Shown piece after piece: positions 1 through 14,800 of a DNA stretch of 64,000 nucleotides (within the stretch, counting starts at the first letter, position 1; each line of letters begins with the position of its first letter). The stretch comes from Plectrocnemia conspersa (lineage: Eukaryota > Arthropoda > Insecta > Trichoptera > Polycentropodidae): NCBI GenBank assembly GCA_009617715.1, contig VTFK01000460.1:1-64000 (forward strand). The letters run 5' to 3'. Under the pieces are notes generated by a model that was not told the DNA's origin, searched no databases, and saw nothing but the letters and a program-made list of their open reading frames with translations. A program made the position numbers and the translations under genes.

Positions 1-141
1 TTTATATCATTATATTCAGAAAATTGTTATAACAGAAATTTGGGTTTTGACATTAAATATTTGGGATATGTTTATTTAGTCAATATTTTAATATAGATAT
101 ATTTAATTATCAGTTTTATTACAATATGTATATTTAATTAT

Positions 142-194
142 CAGTTTTATTTTGACAGTATAAACTATTTGGTTATACTGTCAAAATAAAACTG
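142..194. repeat. Perfect 22-bp inverted repeat, 9-nt loop
   Basis: The arms at 142-163 and 173-194 are exact reverse complements. A 31-bp direct repeat containing TTAATTATCAGTTTTATT lies partly inside and just upstream (about 103-155). It probably marks the end of a mobile element, but I see no partner copy elsewhere in the window. Confidence 0.8.
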
Positions 195-929
195 AGTGGT
201 GGTTTAGGACTAGATATTCCAAATATTCGTCCGATCCAACTATTCGAATATCGAATAATAAATGACAAAATATTCGAAAATGTTGGACGAAAAAATTTAC
301 GCAATCATTTTTTTATTGAGAAAAACGCTAAAATATGATATTTTCAAAATAATTCATTTCATTTTCGCAACTGAGGAGATCGTGATTTGTAGCACTTGCT
401 GCAAGTCTATCTGATGGTTCAATAATTTCTAAATCTAATTTACTGTATGTACTTTCATTTTCGGATGGTGTTATCATTCTATCCAATAGCTCTTCCGCAA
501 ATTTATTTATTATTTATTTATTAAAATTAAAACCATCGTGACATGACAGGTTAACCTAATGCGTCACGGTGGCCAAAAGCATAAAATATATTAAAATTAA
601 AAAAATATATACAAATATCTACGTACATCTGTATATACGTATATATACATATACGCACACACACATAACTAAAAACATGATAATATATGATAAAAGGACA
701 GACACAAATCACCTCAACAGGTGTGCATTGTCCCATACAACTGAACCAAATCCCCGTATGTGCACGAAAACATGTCAATATCTCGATGCACAGTATGAGC
801 AGTCGGGTGGCCTTTGCCAGAGAAGAGTTGACAAGTGCTCCAGTCCTAGACTTCACAGGCAAGAACAGTGGATGTGACAGAGAACTATGACTACCTAACT
901 GAGCTCATATTTAGAGCTGCTTGAACACT

Positions 930-1523
930 GAAGGGTTGTTCAAAATTAAAGCACTTTTGAATAGCGTCTTCATTCACCTTTAGTACCATGTTCTTCACTA
1001 ATGATACAATTTAATCGACAATTGGCGGTTTCTGTTCATGAGCAAACTCGTCAACGCAATTTGGCCACAGTTTTCTCCAAGCGGAATTGAGGGTTCTTTT
1101 GGCAACCCCACCCCATGTTTTGTTAATGATTAAGACAGCTCACGATGTGAAAATGATTTTTCCAAAAGTCTCAGATAGTAAGATTTGTTCATTAAATCAC
1201 TTTGAAATTATGATTTTGTGTAGAGCTTTTTGAAGTTCGAAACTTCTTGCTGATCCATGAGCTGGAGTAATGAAGTGGTGTTGAAAGGAAGAAACTTGAT
1301 CTTAATGAACCTACAGTAAGTCGTTCTCTAGGTCTGGAGGATGAGCAGGAGCATTATCCTTAATCATTTTTTCCCAAAATGTAATCTCACTGCAAAGAGA
1401 ATCATCAAAGTGACACAATGCTTACCGCTCGTATTGCGAGACAACGGTCGATTATCAAGTCAAAATTAATTCGTATTGCGAAACACTCGTAAATCAAGTT
1501 ACTCGCAATTTGAGGTTCTACTG
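930..1523 (-). pseudogene. Tigger/pogo-type DNA transposon relic with transposase fragment
   Basis: Read on the minus strand, the segment contains DNAPAHPPDLEN followed by a degraded TTSLLQLMDQQ stretch and WRKLWPNCVDE, the typical C-terminal pattern of pogo/Tigger DDE transposases. Several stops and frameshifts break it. The end at 1523 reads inward as CAGTAGAACCTCAAATTGCG and is followed by TA, matching a pogo-family terminal inverted repeat and TA target site. The DDE motif lies only about 150 bp from this terminus, so the element is internally deleted. It cannot make an active transposase. Confidence 0.7.
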
Positions 1524-3289
1524 TATATCAATTTATATACAATATAAAATATATTTTTAATTGTGGCAAATCGACGATACATAGTCATTTATGAACAAAA
1601 ATAAACGGTAAACTTAAATCTATTTTACTTGAAACTAACTTATAGTTTAACCCACAGATGAACTTGTTTATTATATGAACATACAAATAAATTAAAAATT
1701 ATGGAAAATTAAGTTTTATCCAACTTGCCTTACAACGAGAAAAGATTTTTACAAATTTTTGATGTACCTTTTCTGTATATATTTTTATAAATAGCCCACG
1801 AAATCTTTAATGCATACGCTGTTTTTAAATCTGTAATATAAATTACAATACCACGTGTTTCGATTTTTTAAATTTCTAATAATAAGATACAAGAAATTCG
1901 AAAGCACAAATACTAAACATAATTGCTTTTTGAACCAAAATTATATACTGTGTATACCTGACGGTTTCCACTTTCGTGTCAATTAGTTTCCTGTTTCCGT
2001 TACTACTTTTATGGATACTTGATTTCATAGAATCGTACAATGTACATTTTCTGTGTATTATTATAACAGGAAGAGATCTCTGATTCTAAAAATAATATTT
2101 ATTTATAAATCAATCTTAAATATATGTTTTATATTGTACTATTTCACAGTATCATAAGCATTGTTTAGTATTGTGTAACATAATGTGTACTTGTATTTCT
2201 TGAAAAAGTAATAAGTCATATTAAATTATACCGACAGCAATTTGCACGCTTAAACATTACATTATGGTAACTAGATCACACACGTTAACAGTCGAGTTAA
2301 TTGTATCAAACGACTTGTTCGCTTAGCATATAATGCCAGTTTTTTGCTTACAAGTTCATATATGGGATTAATTATTTGCTTTGTGTTATTTATATTATCA
2401 TACAATATAATGTAATATATTATAAACGCAAAGAGCGATCATCCTCGTGAGAATCACACACCAAAGTTCATTCAGTTCGCACGCATATATCATGTCACAT
2501 ACCTTCAAACCTGATTAAGCATTCGAAAAAGGTCTTATTTGCGTGGGACACACTGGTTGGAATTTCGTACTTTCATTCATTAATGTAACAAAAACATTTA
2601 TTTACGCTTTCATTCATTGTTTAATCGTTGATATCTTATATAATTCTAAAAATTATATATGCCCATAGAGTTTAAGGGTGTTTTAAAGTGACTCTTTAAT
2701 AAAATTAATATATATGTATATAGTGTGTCTCAAAATTAGCGAACGAAATTATCCTGTCTAAATGGTATCGAAATAGATTGAATCATTAATAACAAATGTG
2801 AATATATTTCATGTAAAATTATCTTTTAACGTGTTCAAACTTGCTGCATATGACTGATTTTATTATTTTATCTATTTAATATACATATGTATATAGTATG
2901 TCCGTATTCTTTTATGATGGTTGAATTTTAAAAACTATTTTGATTTGACAAAATAATTAAAAATCATTCTATAATACATTGTACAGATTGTATTAATTTA
3001 AAAGTTGAAAAGGTGATTTTTTAACGAATTTTTACGAATCCAATACATACTGCGAGTGCAAGAGGTAAAACTAGAAGAATAAATCATTATTTGAGATAAT
3101 CAATGTTCTAGCTTCAACTGCTAAAATAATAATTACATAACATAATACTTATGTTTTTTTCATGCAAATAGAAATTATCAAGAAACACTTATCAAAATTG
3201 AAGTTGGAAGGTCAAAGTGATATCATCGAATTATTCAGAAATATAACGTCAACAAACAAATTGCAAAATACATCATTAAAATAATATAT

Positions 3290-4680
3290 TATTATTATTA
3301 TTATTATTTTATTAATTTATTTAGCTTAATAGCTAATCTTTACATCTAACAAATTTAGTAAACACATATAAAAATAAATAAAAAATACATAACAGAAAGA
3401 AAAAATAAAAATATACAATAATAAAGTCTTAATATTATAATTTATTTCTATATGTACGAAGGTGTTTTTTTATTCCATTTATGAAACCCGTTATATTTTT
3501 GCTGTTTCGGATTCCTCTTGGAAGACTATTATATAAATCAAAACCTCCGTACATAATTCCCCTAGCCGTACTCGTTTTATTATAATTAATTATCTTTAAA
3601 TTTTCTCTATTTCTAGTATTATATCATATTTATGTACATCTTTATTTCTTATTAAATACTTATTAAAATATTTTGGTAACATATTATTTTCTAACTTATA
3701 TATAAATACTAAAACATTCATACTCAATATTTCTTGAACATTCAACCATTCTAATCTATCAATCATACTTTTACAATTAGTTAATCTATTTTTTTATTTA
3801 AGATTACTCTCATTGCCCTATTTTGTAATTTTGCAACATTTGTTTATCTAATTTATTTAACATATTTAATAGTGTTGCACAATAATTAAAATGGGGCAAT
3901 ATTATACTATTGTAAATTTTTTTTTTTGTATTTATACTTAATATATTTCTTAATCTAGATAATAAACCTATTTTTCTACTAATTTTTTTTTAATATGTAA
4001 TTACAATGTTCTTTAAAATTTAATTTTGTATCAACAATTACTCCTAAATATTTTATATTATCCACTATTTCTATACTAGAGTTATTTATTACTATTTTGG
4101 TACTATTATCTAACACATTTTTATAATTAATAAACATACATTTAGTTTTATTCTCATTTAATTTAAGTACATTATTCTTTAACCATATTTCTAATATACT
4201 TAATTCATTATTTAAATTATTTACAATTTCTTTAATGTTATCACCTATGCAATACATTAATGTGTCATCCGCAAATAGATGAATTTTTTTCACGTTATTA
4301 ACTATATCATTAATATACAAAACAAATAACAATGGTCCCAATTTAGACCCTTTGTGGTACTCCATAAGACACTAATTTCTCTTCAGAATATACATTATTT
4401 ATTTTAACTTTTGTTTTCTTTTATATAAGTAATTATTAAACCATCTTAAAACTATATCACTTATACCTATACTCTCCAATTTCTTTAACATTATTTTTTT
4501 TTCTGTCTATTGTTTCGAAGGTTCTCTTGAAATCCAAGAAAACTGCTCCAATGATTTTGTTTGTATCCTTAGCCAACAGCCAATCATTTATCACTACTTG
4601 TAATGCAGTTTCAGTGGAATGCTTTTCTCTGAATCCCGATTGTTGTTCACATATTATGTTTTGAGAATATATATATTTAG
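3290..4680 (-). mobile_element. 5'-truncated non-LTR retrotransposon (LINE) relic, reverse transcriptase part
   Basis: The minus strand encodes the C-terminal half of a LINE reverse transcriptase: a QSGFREKHSTETALQ-like start near 4640, a FLDFKRTFETIDR block, SKLGPLLFVLYINDI, the catalytic FADDT box (near 4270) and a YLGVIVDTKLNF block. The VPQGS box near 4350 carries one extra A, so the frame is broken, and more breaks occur toward the 3' end. The 3' end on the minus strand is a TTA/ATT simple-repeat tail at about 3285-3310. The 5' end is missing. Domain order suggests a CR1/Jockey-like clade; I cannot fix the family. Confidence 0.75.
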
Positions 4681-7600
4681 ATGATGTTATATATAATTAT
4701 ATTATATCTTGTTACCAAAAAATCAATTTTCGTCTTATGTTTGCATTTTGTGTATGGTTCTCAATTTAGTAATCATTCAATAATCTGATTCAGAGATGAT
4801 CTGCTTAGTTTAACGATTTCAGAATATAAATTCGAGTGACTTTTATATAAAAATATTTATTAGTGTATCAAACACAGTTCAATTGGTATGCATAACCAAA
4901 AATAAATATATAAAATCAAAGTGAATACACATGTTTCTTCTGCATATGAAATGCATATCTCGGCTACTAATTTCGTGTACAGTTAAATCCAAAGGATTAT
5001 GTAATATAAATACAAAAATACCCAAAGCTTTTAATATTAATATGAAAATCAATTTTATCTGATTTACTTTTATTTGAAGTTAAACATACATCTGGGTGAT
5101 TATATAAACACAATTCCGATCGATTTACACAGCTTAGGTGCTCTTATATTTTCTAATCTCACAGTTTAATATCGCGATGAATAATTAAAAAGAATGAACT
5201 AGGTAATGCATACTAACGTCTGTTGATTGTAAGTTGTAATCGTAGTTTATTATTAATACAAATATGAATTACTGATTTGTAACGCATTGGGCTAACGCCT
5301 GTCATGTTGCAACAGAGTTTACAACAAATATACGTTATCTAGTTGTTCTTAATGAATGGTATTCATATTTTTTATTATTGTTTTATCGTTTTTGCCCTTG
5401 TATTCATACATCATTGTTGTTTTATTTTTATTTTTTGTTTGAAAGTGTCGTATATGTATATATACATACATACATATGTAATAATATCAAGGATATGATG
5501 TAAGCATAAAGGTTATTATCGTGAAAATGTCACACCAAAGATATGAGAAAAAATATGTACACAAACACTTGACTCGTCTTTTTTTCTCTCCCCCAAATTG
5601 TTCTGAGACTATTTCAAAACTTTTATTCAACCCCTCCTGCTGTGATTACACTCGTAAAGTTTACCCCTTTCATCGTTCACAAATAGTACATATGTATGGG
5701 CATAAATAGCTCTCTAAAAAGGCTATTCATGTACCATTGTCTCGCTACCATGTGTGATTTTAATTAAAGACCATTCAAACTACACACACATGATATTTTA
5801 CGCTCGTTGACTGTCGATCGGATATTTTCATTAGTTGACAATTTGACATACTCGCCCAAACGGTGTGACACTCAATTTGTGTGTTTTATAATCCGTATAA
5901 AACGAGCAAAACACGTATGGAACGTTTTCGTTGCTTTAGAAATCCGATGTGTCACTATTTTGGCCAATATGATTTTATTTTAAAAATATAGTGCAATCTT
6001 AACTGTTATTTTTTTAATGAGAGCATTTCAAGAAACTCCATAAGTCTTTGCCATCAAGTTATTACTATAATTAGAACGTAAATATTAAATAAAACTTAGT
6101 TATATGCAATGTATTATCTTGAATTTTATGATTATATTATTTGCAGATTCCTATTTAAAAATTAAGGAATATACAAATTTTAAAGGAGAATAAAACATTC
6201 CATGATTTAAAAAAATTACCTTTTATATATATTTGTTATTTATTATTATGATAAAAATAATACAAATTAGAAAATTAAAACCATCCAAGATGTTGTGACA
6301 TGTACTGATTTTACAAAATTGTTGACTATTGCTTACATAACAATGAGACAATCGCCCTTCTAAATGTGCCTAAATGTGTGGTCGCCACATGTCCATTCTC
6401 CGTTTATAAAATATGTGTGAATTAAAAAAAAATCTGTTATAAATATAAACAAACGGTATTCGGTATACGAATATTTTAATATTCGGATTTGAATCTAATC
6501 ATTATGTTTCAAAATGTTGTTCTGAATCTAAATCTCATCATATAATTTATAATATAATTCTAATACACACATTATACGATATTTGTACATATGATACCTA
6601 CAGCTCTCAATCTCTTTGATCTTATTATTTTTATTCGCTACAAAATTAGTTGTAATGGCATGTCGGGTCTTCGAACTAAACGATTCATTTAGCCATGTCA
6701 TAATGGTCACAATGCGAAAGAATTAAACAGAGGCGTTTAATGACGTCGGCCGACACACGCCCTTCTTTTTGATACCATAATAAAAAGCACTCACTATTAT
6801 GATGTGTACAATGTGTATAAATATTTATTCTATACTAGCTTTGTTGGTTGTTTAGTTTATCTGAGATCTCGGTTAATTCATAGAACCGAGCTCTTCTACT
6901 TCCTTGACGTCTTTATGGTTTGGAGTGGTGTGTTAACCGACATTTTTTGGTTATTTTTATCCTCGGCTACTATTTGAGAGATGCACAAACTTTCCTGGTT
7001 AAGTAATTTATATTATTTCTTATTATGTGTATATAAACAAAATATTAATAGTAATATCTACATATACAGCGACACAATAATATTTACATGAAAACATATC
7101 AAGTATTTATTTTATTTTACTTTTATTAGATGAATATTAAACAGTTTCACACATGTCTGGTAGGTTAATTTACGCTCTGATTAATAACCCAGTTACTGTG
7201 ATGAATGTACATACTTCTTGTTGGATTTGAATTAAAATTTTCGATTAGATCTATCTACTCCTTACGGTAAACTTGGTATAATTTACGTATATACATATAT
7301 AATTAATTACTAATTTTTGTAAAATAATATGTAATTGCACCTCTCGCTTACGAACTAAAATATGTTCACTGGATCAAATGTTGGTAAAAACGGATCAGAT
7401 ATCACGCCAATATGATTTTTAAAGCATTATTTTAATGATCGTTTTTCAGTTTCTAAATTAATTTTTCATTCAGGTAAGAAAAATCATGTTACAAAAATTT
7501 GCTTAGTTATAGAAAATATGATTGAAATTGATTCCATACAATGAGTGCATTATTAGAGATTATCATAATATCAATACATACTTTTTTGAAATAAACCTTT

Positions 7601-8680
7601 TAATGTATAAATGAGATTTTAGTATTACTTCATTTTTTCACCGAGCTTCTGGATTTACTTTATATCTTGCAAATAATCGAAAACAATTTATTTTGTCTCC
7701 TAGCTGTTGCGTGTGCTTTAAAAAAAAATTTTTTGCAGTAGTGAAATTATTGCATTTAAAACAACCAACAACAATTTTTGGTGTGAGATATGACACAATT
7801 ACCAATTATTTAATTAATCAATTTGCACACATTAAAGTGGTTTTGTTCATTGTTGTAACTCACGACGAAAGCATTGTTGAATACACTGGTAATTTATAAA
7901 TAATATATCGATCTCTCGATCATGTTTAACAAACTGAATGTGCGGTAGCCATGTTTCGCATACGCGTTTATTTTTAATTATAAAATTACAAATTTCTAGC
8001 TTATATATATATGATCGAGAAATGGGAGGAGGTCAACGTTACTATTTCACGTTTCATTGACCATTACAAATGATTTGGGGGCGCAACTATTATATTTGTT
8101 TTTAACTAATATATGTATTCTTTATCAAATAAAATTTATGTTTTTTTTTTAAGAGTGCATATTGTTGGTGTTGGTATGATAGACTGCATTAATTGCTTTC
8201 GGCAATGAGATGCATATTGTCCTGCGTTGATGGTCCAAGACCACTCCGGTCTTTTTATAAATGCAAAGGGCTTTTGTAGTTTTTATACAACTAATCGTAA
8301 TGCGATTATGGCTGGTCCCAAAATTAATATGATTACTTATTAGTATGATATAATACTAACTATACATGTATGTGGATATAAATCGCACATGCTCATCATA
8401 CACGCAATCGTTCACAAGTGTTTCTTACATTTGTATATGTAATATATTATTTTTAATAGCAAAATTCTCAGTTGTTTTAGGTCAGTTATTTTGTGCTAAT
8501 ATTGAAATATTTCCATGCAACTGGTTTTAATAATAATCTTCAATCCTCGACGATCAAGTAATGAGATAAATATGTATAACGAAACTACTGTATTAACATT
8601 TAATCAAATTCGAGCACAATGTAGCTTCTGTCGTCAGAACTCTTAAACATACCCTTATCGTTTATTTTTCATATTTTCAG

Positions 8681-8853
8681 CCGACGATGACACAGTTGGA
8701 CCGATTTTCGTCAAAGAGCCCCCAAACCGAATTGACTTCTCGAATACCACTGGCGCCGTCGTCGAATGTCGTGCACGAGGATCTCCAGCTCCCGATCTCA
8801 TCTGGGTTAGGACCGACGGAAGTGCCGTTGGCGATGTACCAGGACTCCGACAG
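8681..8853 (+). CDS. Dscam1: Dscam1 exon: first half of Ig1
   Basis: It encodes a segment beginning [19 protein letters not shown] and ending VGDVPGLRQ, the N-terminal half of Ig1 with the first Ig cysteine in [10 protein letters not shown]. The acceptor is tattttcag. The exon enters in phase 1 and leaves in phase 0. The donor is CAG|GCAAGT, a GC rather than GT donor, and no GT alternative at this junction keeps the frame. Confidence 0.95.
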
Positions 8854-11800
8854 GCAAGTACCTATACACATTATTGTAGATCTGCAATACTAAAAAAAGT
8901 CAGCATTCTTTCGACGCGATATGATGGGCGTATTTGATGGTCATTTCATTCATCGCCATATATTACATGACTATACATTCAATTTGTCAATTTGACGACA
9001 CACTTTCGTTGATCGATCAAATCGTCGAGTTAGTCTTCAACGTCATGCCTTTTAAAGAACAATGCCTTATAAGGTACACACACGTAGGCAAACGCCTGTG
9101 TATACAGCATCGATAACTCGGCAATGGCACTTAACTGAAGCGTTAACCTATTTTGTAAGTTTTTACTGCAGCGGCGCTTCAGCGAAGACATTTTGAGTAC
9201 CGGTGTGTTTGTCGGTTCTTTGAACTTTTGAGTTCTATTTTTTATAATTTAAAGCACAGATTTTTTAGAATGCTATGCGTATATCTAGATTTCGAAATAT
9301 TACTGTTGACACGGTCGTTTTATCTTTTCTGGTCTGCATACACGTTTTTTAACTGGCGTGACGCGTGCTTTGACTGCAACGTTAACTTTGAAATCTAACT
9401 CTAATCAAGAAGGTGAAGATCACATAATTTTAAAACAAAACGGAATGAGAGTAGAAAACACGTTAATGGATCTAATTATTATGTATGATAAATTTACTAT
9501 TAAAAAAATAATATTTGAGGAATATCAAGATTTACATTTTAGGGTAGTGATAGCGAACATTTTTCTATAAGTGTGCTAAAATAATTTTAAAATAATAAAA
9601 TTTATGTTTGAATGATTGAAATTTATTCGCGTTTTAATTAAACTTTTTTCTGTACGATTTCTCATTTATGATTTGGAATAAATTTGTATTGAGGTATTGA
9701 GTTCCATTCGAAAAAAAAAATTGTTACAATTATGGCTTCCAGAGATTAAGATCATCTGGAGAAAAACAGGAAACGATTAAACTAATATTTATTTAAAACA
9801 TATGTGTCAATCGCTTGGTGCAAATTTTTTGTATATTTTTACTAAAACTGCTATTTTATTAAAGCAAATTCATGAAATTTTCATTCATATATGTATATAT
9901 GTATGTTTATATATTTTACTCACAAACTGCTATTTTAGTTAAGGAAATGTGGAGGTGTACATACCTTACGATGTGTGCATTTGTTATAGATACAAAGATT
10001 ATAATTATAAATTATTTGTGTATTATTAGTTAAATATGTATATGTGTTTCTTCTTCCCTTAGGGCCCATACGCACTGTCGGCTAGCCGCCGGCGACTAGC
10101 CGCCCGGCGACTGTACTTTATATGGTTTTAAATGGTGCATACGCAGTAAGCAATCATGGCGCCGAGTTTGAACCCGGAGCGTCAGGCGCGATCCTGTACC
10201 AGATAAGGTGATGCAACGGGCGACATTGCTATTTTTTTGTCGCGGCAACCTAAAAAAAGCATGGTTTAGATGAGTGAACATTCGCACGAGGAGCGACTTT
10301 CGAGGCAACTTATACATCATTCACACAAAATGGTTTCGACACAGAAAAGCTCATCGTAGAAATTGAATCCCTGAATTGTTTACTAAAAAATAATTTTATA
10401 TGAATATTGTTAACGTAAAAAAAAAAAAAAATATCAGAAATAATATGTATAATTATTTTATATTATTTCTTGTTTCTCGGTTTAAATTAATTTTATTAAC
10501 ATAATACAGATACATTTATAATTGCATTTGGGAAACAAAAAAACGTTTCATACGGGTAAATTGAATATTATATTGAAATTAAAAATATTATTTTTTGCGA
10601 GTAATATCTTTAAAATTAATATTGCAATGCTTAATAACTTTTTCTTCGCGAATGTACTACCCGACCTCGAGTCGCTTATGTCGGCTTAGCCGCCTAGCCT
10701 AGCTACCTGTCGTTTTGGGCCGGCGGCCGCTAGATATCGCTGGCGGCTAGCCGACAGTGCGTATAGGCCCTTAGGCATCATAAGATTCCCTATCGAGCTC
10801 GACGGTTTACCGTTACATTCTAATTAGAATCCACTACTATTTGCCTCTCAGCCATACACCGTGGGGGTGTTACCCTGCGCTTCTAAAGAAATATTTATCA
10901 TTTGATTTTTATTATATAATAATGCTCTTTTCTTTTATTAAATATAAATATTTTATTGCTTTTGGAAACAAAACTAGTAGGAATACATTTAATAATGACT
11001 ATAATAATTATATTTATTTAAAATAAATGTTAAAATCATGCACAAAATTTAAAAAAATCAGATACATAAGTAGTGAAATTATGGTATGAAGTTAGTGGTA
11101 TTGTAGGTTAATCAAATTTATTCATTTAACAATCCAGAACTGACGCCGATCCCCTAGAAATTAAAGTGGGAGTGGTGTTGCATGCAACGAAGAAAGATAT
11201 AAAGCATGCTCTTTCGTGTAACGGTACTTCGTCCAGATGACATGGGAATCTTATGAAGCTTCCCGTAGTCTGCATCATTTATTCTTCAAATAGTTTCCAA
11301 AGATCGAGTTTTAAACTTTTGGATTTTAAGCTGCTTTTAAGCTGAACCTGGTTTGATGTGGTAGTAAAAAATGGCTACTATCTCGGTCTTTTACGGGTTG
11401 GTTCAGTCGACACTCGACATAGCTCCTCTTGGTGCTTCTTCGGACGAACTCCTGTTTGTTCCAAGATGGAAGCAAAGTGATGGTCCTAAATAAAGTTCCT
11501 GATGGAAGTGAGTTTAGTAGTTTAGGGGAAGTTATTCGCCTTCTTGATCTCGATTATCTGGCCAATGCGATGATTCGGGGTAGAAATAAACTTTTTGTTA
11601 GTCTACTAAATCTAGTTAGAATATCATTTGCGTCACGGTGATGATTCAAAAATCGATGGACTTAGCAATGATGTAATTTTTACTGTCTGTAATCTAGTGT
11701 TCAGGTACCTGCTGACGCAATCCAATTGTATTATACCTAAACCTTTGACTTTGTAATGGCACCGACCGTATCATTTATTCAGATCCTTTTACAAAGTGTT

Positions 11801-14800
11801 TTTTTTTATTTTCTAATCCGTTCAAATATGCGATCATTACGACGAATAAAAAAATTGTTCTTCGAATGCCATAAATAAACAAATGTAAAGTTTTATGGGA
11901 TTCTACAATAAATTTCATTTTTATCAAAAAACAATTAAAGATTAAACGTCTTAAATTTTTTTAAGAACTAAAAGTAATATATACATATTTTAATAACATG
12001 TTTTTAAATCTATCAAATTACTAACTATAGTTTCTGGAAATCGGCTGATAAATATCAATAAGTAAAATACTGATTTTCCAGGAATGAAATACATATATAG
12101 AAATTCACCAAATAAGCTTGTCAATTTTTTTGAATAAATTAGCGATTTGTTCTATTTTGAATCATTCAGGATCTTGACTCTAAATACAGATATTCTATTT
12201 TTTTTAATGTATTCAAATGACTCAATTAATTCTTTCAGAGCCATTTCCAAAAGTCGTATGATTCACAGATTTTTCTTCTTTGTTGTTAATTGTATTTACA
12301 GAACTTTTCTTTCACACATTTCAAAGACATCGATTATTATTATCTTTAAAAAAAATATAGATAAAATCAAATATCAAATTATGTAAGTTTTTGTTGATGC
12401 AATGATATATTAATATCTTTTTATCTTCCAAAGCTTTATCATTGCTCTTCTGCCCTTTTTATTTCTGACTTTTATCGACCATTGTTGAACTTACTCTTCT
12501 AACTCATTTACAACCTCTAGATTCGGATGATAAATTGTTTTTTTCCGAAGTATGTGTTTGCCAATTACCATTTATATCCATTTGTAATAAATTGCGTTTT
12601 TATATACGCTGGAATATAATGAATCTTTCTACTTATATTAAGGTTTTAGAAAATCCCTCAAATTTTTTGGATAAGCTTCGATAAAATAGCTGGATATTTT
12701 CCGACGCAAATATCTTTTTCAACATTTCATTATTTTGTAACTATAATTTCCATTTGTAGTGGTACATCGTCAATATCAATATTTAAAGGAGTTAAAAACA
12801 TTTTTATTCAATTTTATTTTTTACGAAAATCCTCAAATCTTCTTGAAAATTCACATTGTAAATCTTTAATTGCAGATGTTTGCCAACCAACTGCAGATAC
12901 ATATTTACAATACGTAAAATGATATAAATTTTCTTCATTATATACTTCTTCAACAAATGTAGTTTGGATTTTATTTTCAGAATACATATCAACCAGTAAT
13001 TTATCTTTACACTGCAGCCTCAAATTAAGATATATAAAAATTATTATTTGAATAATTTGCAACTGGACCGCATATTAGCAAGTATGGTCAATCAAAAAAC
13101 CAAAATCTTCGGGCGCAGGTTGCCGACCCCTGTTTTAGATCATCGGTGTTTAGCGACACAAAGTACATATTGAATTTCTTTATTTTTCAACTTCGATGTC
13201 AGCTAGAGAATGCATTATGGTATTTGAGTTTCAAGGTCATATATGCTGTAGATTTTTAAATGTGATTAATTAGGTGCCAGTTTTTATAGTCAACGAGGAA
13301 AATCGTATTGAACTCGATCTTATAAAAAAATCATTCGCATATTTTACATCCCGTCATTTTTTATTTGTTATTCTAGTTAAAAATAAGTAGTATAGAGTTT
13401 ATACTTATATACATCATATTTATCATCATCGCGTTTGATACGGAACATTAGCGTCCGTCTGTAAAAGGACCGTCTTGCGTGCTAAGAATACTGTGCTTCA
13501 AATCTGTGTAAATCGTGGGAAGAATTCAAGGAGATTAGTTTACACTGTTCATAATCAACGTTCGATTCTTTTCCCAGATTCTACCAAATGGAAACCTCGT
13601 CTTTCCACCATTCCGGGCGGAAGACTACCGCCAGGAAGTCCACGCTCAGGTCTACATCTGCCTGGCCAGGAACTCTGTAGGATCCATCCATTCTAAGGAC
13701 GTCAACGTTAGAGCTGGTGAGGAAACATTTTTATTTAATAATTAATTTATAATTTATCGAAACGAAGGCTTCTGAATATTACAATACACATATCATGCAT
13801 ATGCATGATGCCATATTTCACGTCTACCAAAACCGTGTCGGTAATGATGGCTCGAAGGTGTCATCCATTGTTGGTTTAACGTGTATTCAAATATAGCTTC
13901 AATTGTACCTTCAACCGTTCTTCGGGAATGCATTATATTATATTTCAATGCGTTTAGAAGCTGGCGACGTTCTTTATTCATTTTCTCTCTCAAACGATCA
14001 TAACGGAAGAATTTTTTGTATTTTTTTTTATGTAGCTGGAAGAATATGAGGAGACGCTTTGTTCGTACTAAGACGTCCATGTTTTTCGTTAATTTGTGTG
14101 TTGGTATTTCATTGTCTTAAAGAAGCCTTCGTTTTTTTTGTGTGAATTATTATTGTGGATTTGTACAGTTATCTAAAGTTTTGTTTGAAATATTCATACT
14201 TTCCTATAAGAAAGATTGATGAATAGTTTTAATTATAAGAATAATTGTATACATAATTTATTATAATATAATGCTAATGTTTTTTTAAAGGTAGTCCTTG
14301 ATGTAAATGTTTTATTGCTTCGTTTTTATATGTACATATACTAAAATATAATTTTTCTTTCAGATTTATAACTTTCATTGGTTGTATGTTCTTAATTATA
14401 TGTTTTATAGGCGTAATAATTAAATATAAATCAATACCATTGAAACGTATTAAAATCACGCAACGCTGGGACTATTAGTTTGATGGCATTCGAGAGCTAC
14501 GAACTTTGTTGTTTTCCATGGGAAAATTCAATCCTAGTTTTTCTGTTATTGTGTCGGTATTCATTTCAATTTCACGGAAGCTCCTATTGTCGATGAGCAT
14601 TGTTAAGTATATTTTTATCTTTTTACAAGGTCGTTAATGAAATTAATTTTGCGATATTCTACAGTCGTTTCTCAGCATTATGACACCGACGTCAACAAAG
14701 AATATGCCATTACTGGAAACAGTGCTATTCTCAAATGCCAGGTTCCTTCATTCGTGGCAGACTTTATCACAGTACTATCGTGGCACACGGACAAAAAGGA

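Larger units (their letters stand above)
1..8680 (+). other. Intronic or 5' flanking region upstream of the first visible exon
   Basis: AT-rich DNA with no supported gene exon. The first visible exon starts in phase 1 and lacks a signal peptide, so an upstream exon must exist and at least part of this stretch is intron. It contains a perfect hairpin (142-194), a Tigger/pogo relic (about 930-1523) and a degraded non-LTR retrotransposon (about 3290-4680), annotated separately. About 540-900 looks repeat-derived but I cannot classify it. No promoter could be assigned. Confidence 0.7.
8854..13577 (+). other. Dscam1: Intron between the two Ig1 exons
   Basis: This 4.7-kb AT-rich intron contains a PIF/Harbinger-like MITE (10062-10770), an adjacent imperfect inverted repeat (10775-11258) and a hAT relic (about 12600-13132). 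I see no exon-like sequence in the remainder. Confidence 0.8.

Noticed and set aside
540..900. Short open frames on both strands as a small gene.
   Set aside because: Low-complexity start, overlapping frames on both strands and no recognisable domain; more likely repeat-derived.
9358..9570. A 70-codon frame in the Ig1 intron as a coding exon.
   Set aside because: No splice signals at compatible phase and no similarity to Dscam or any family I recognise.
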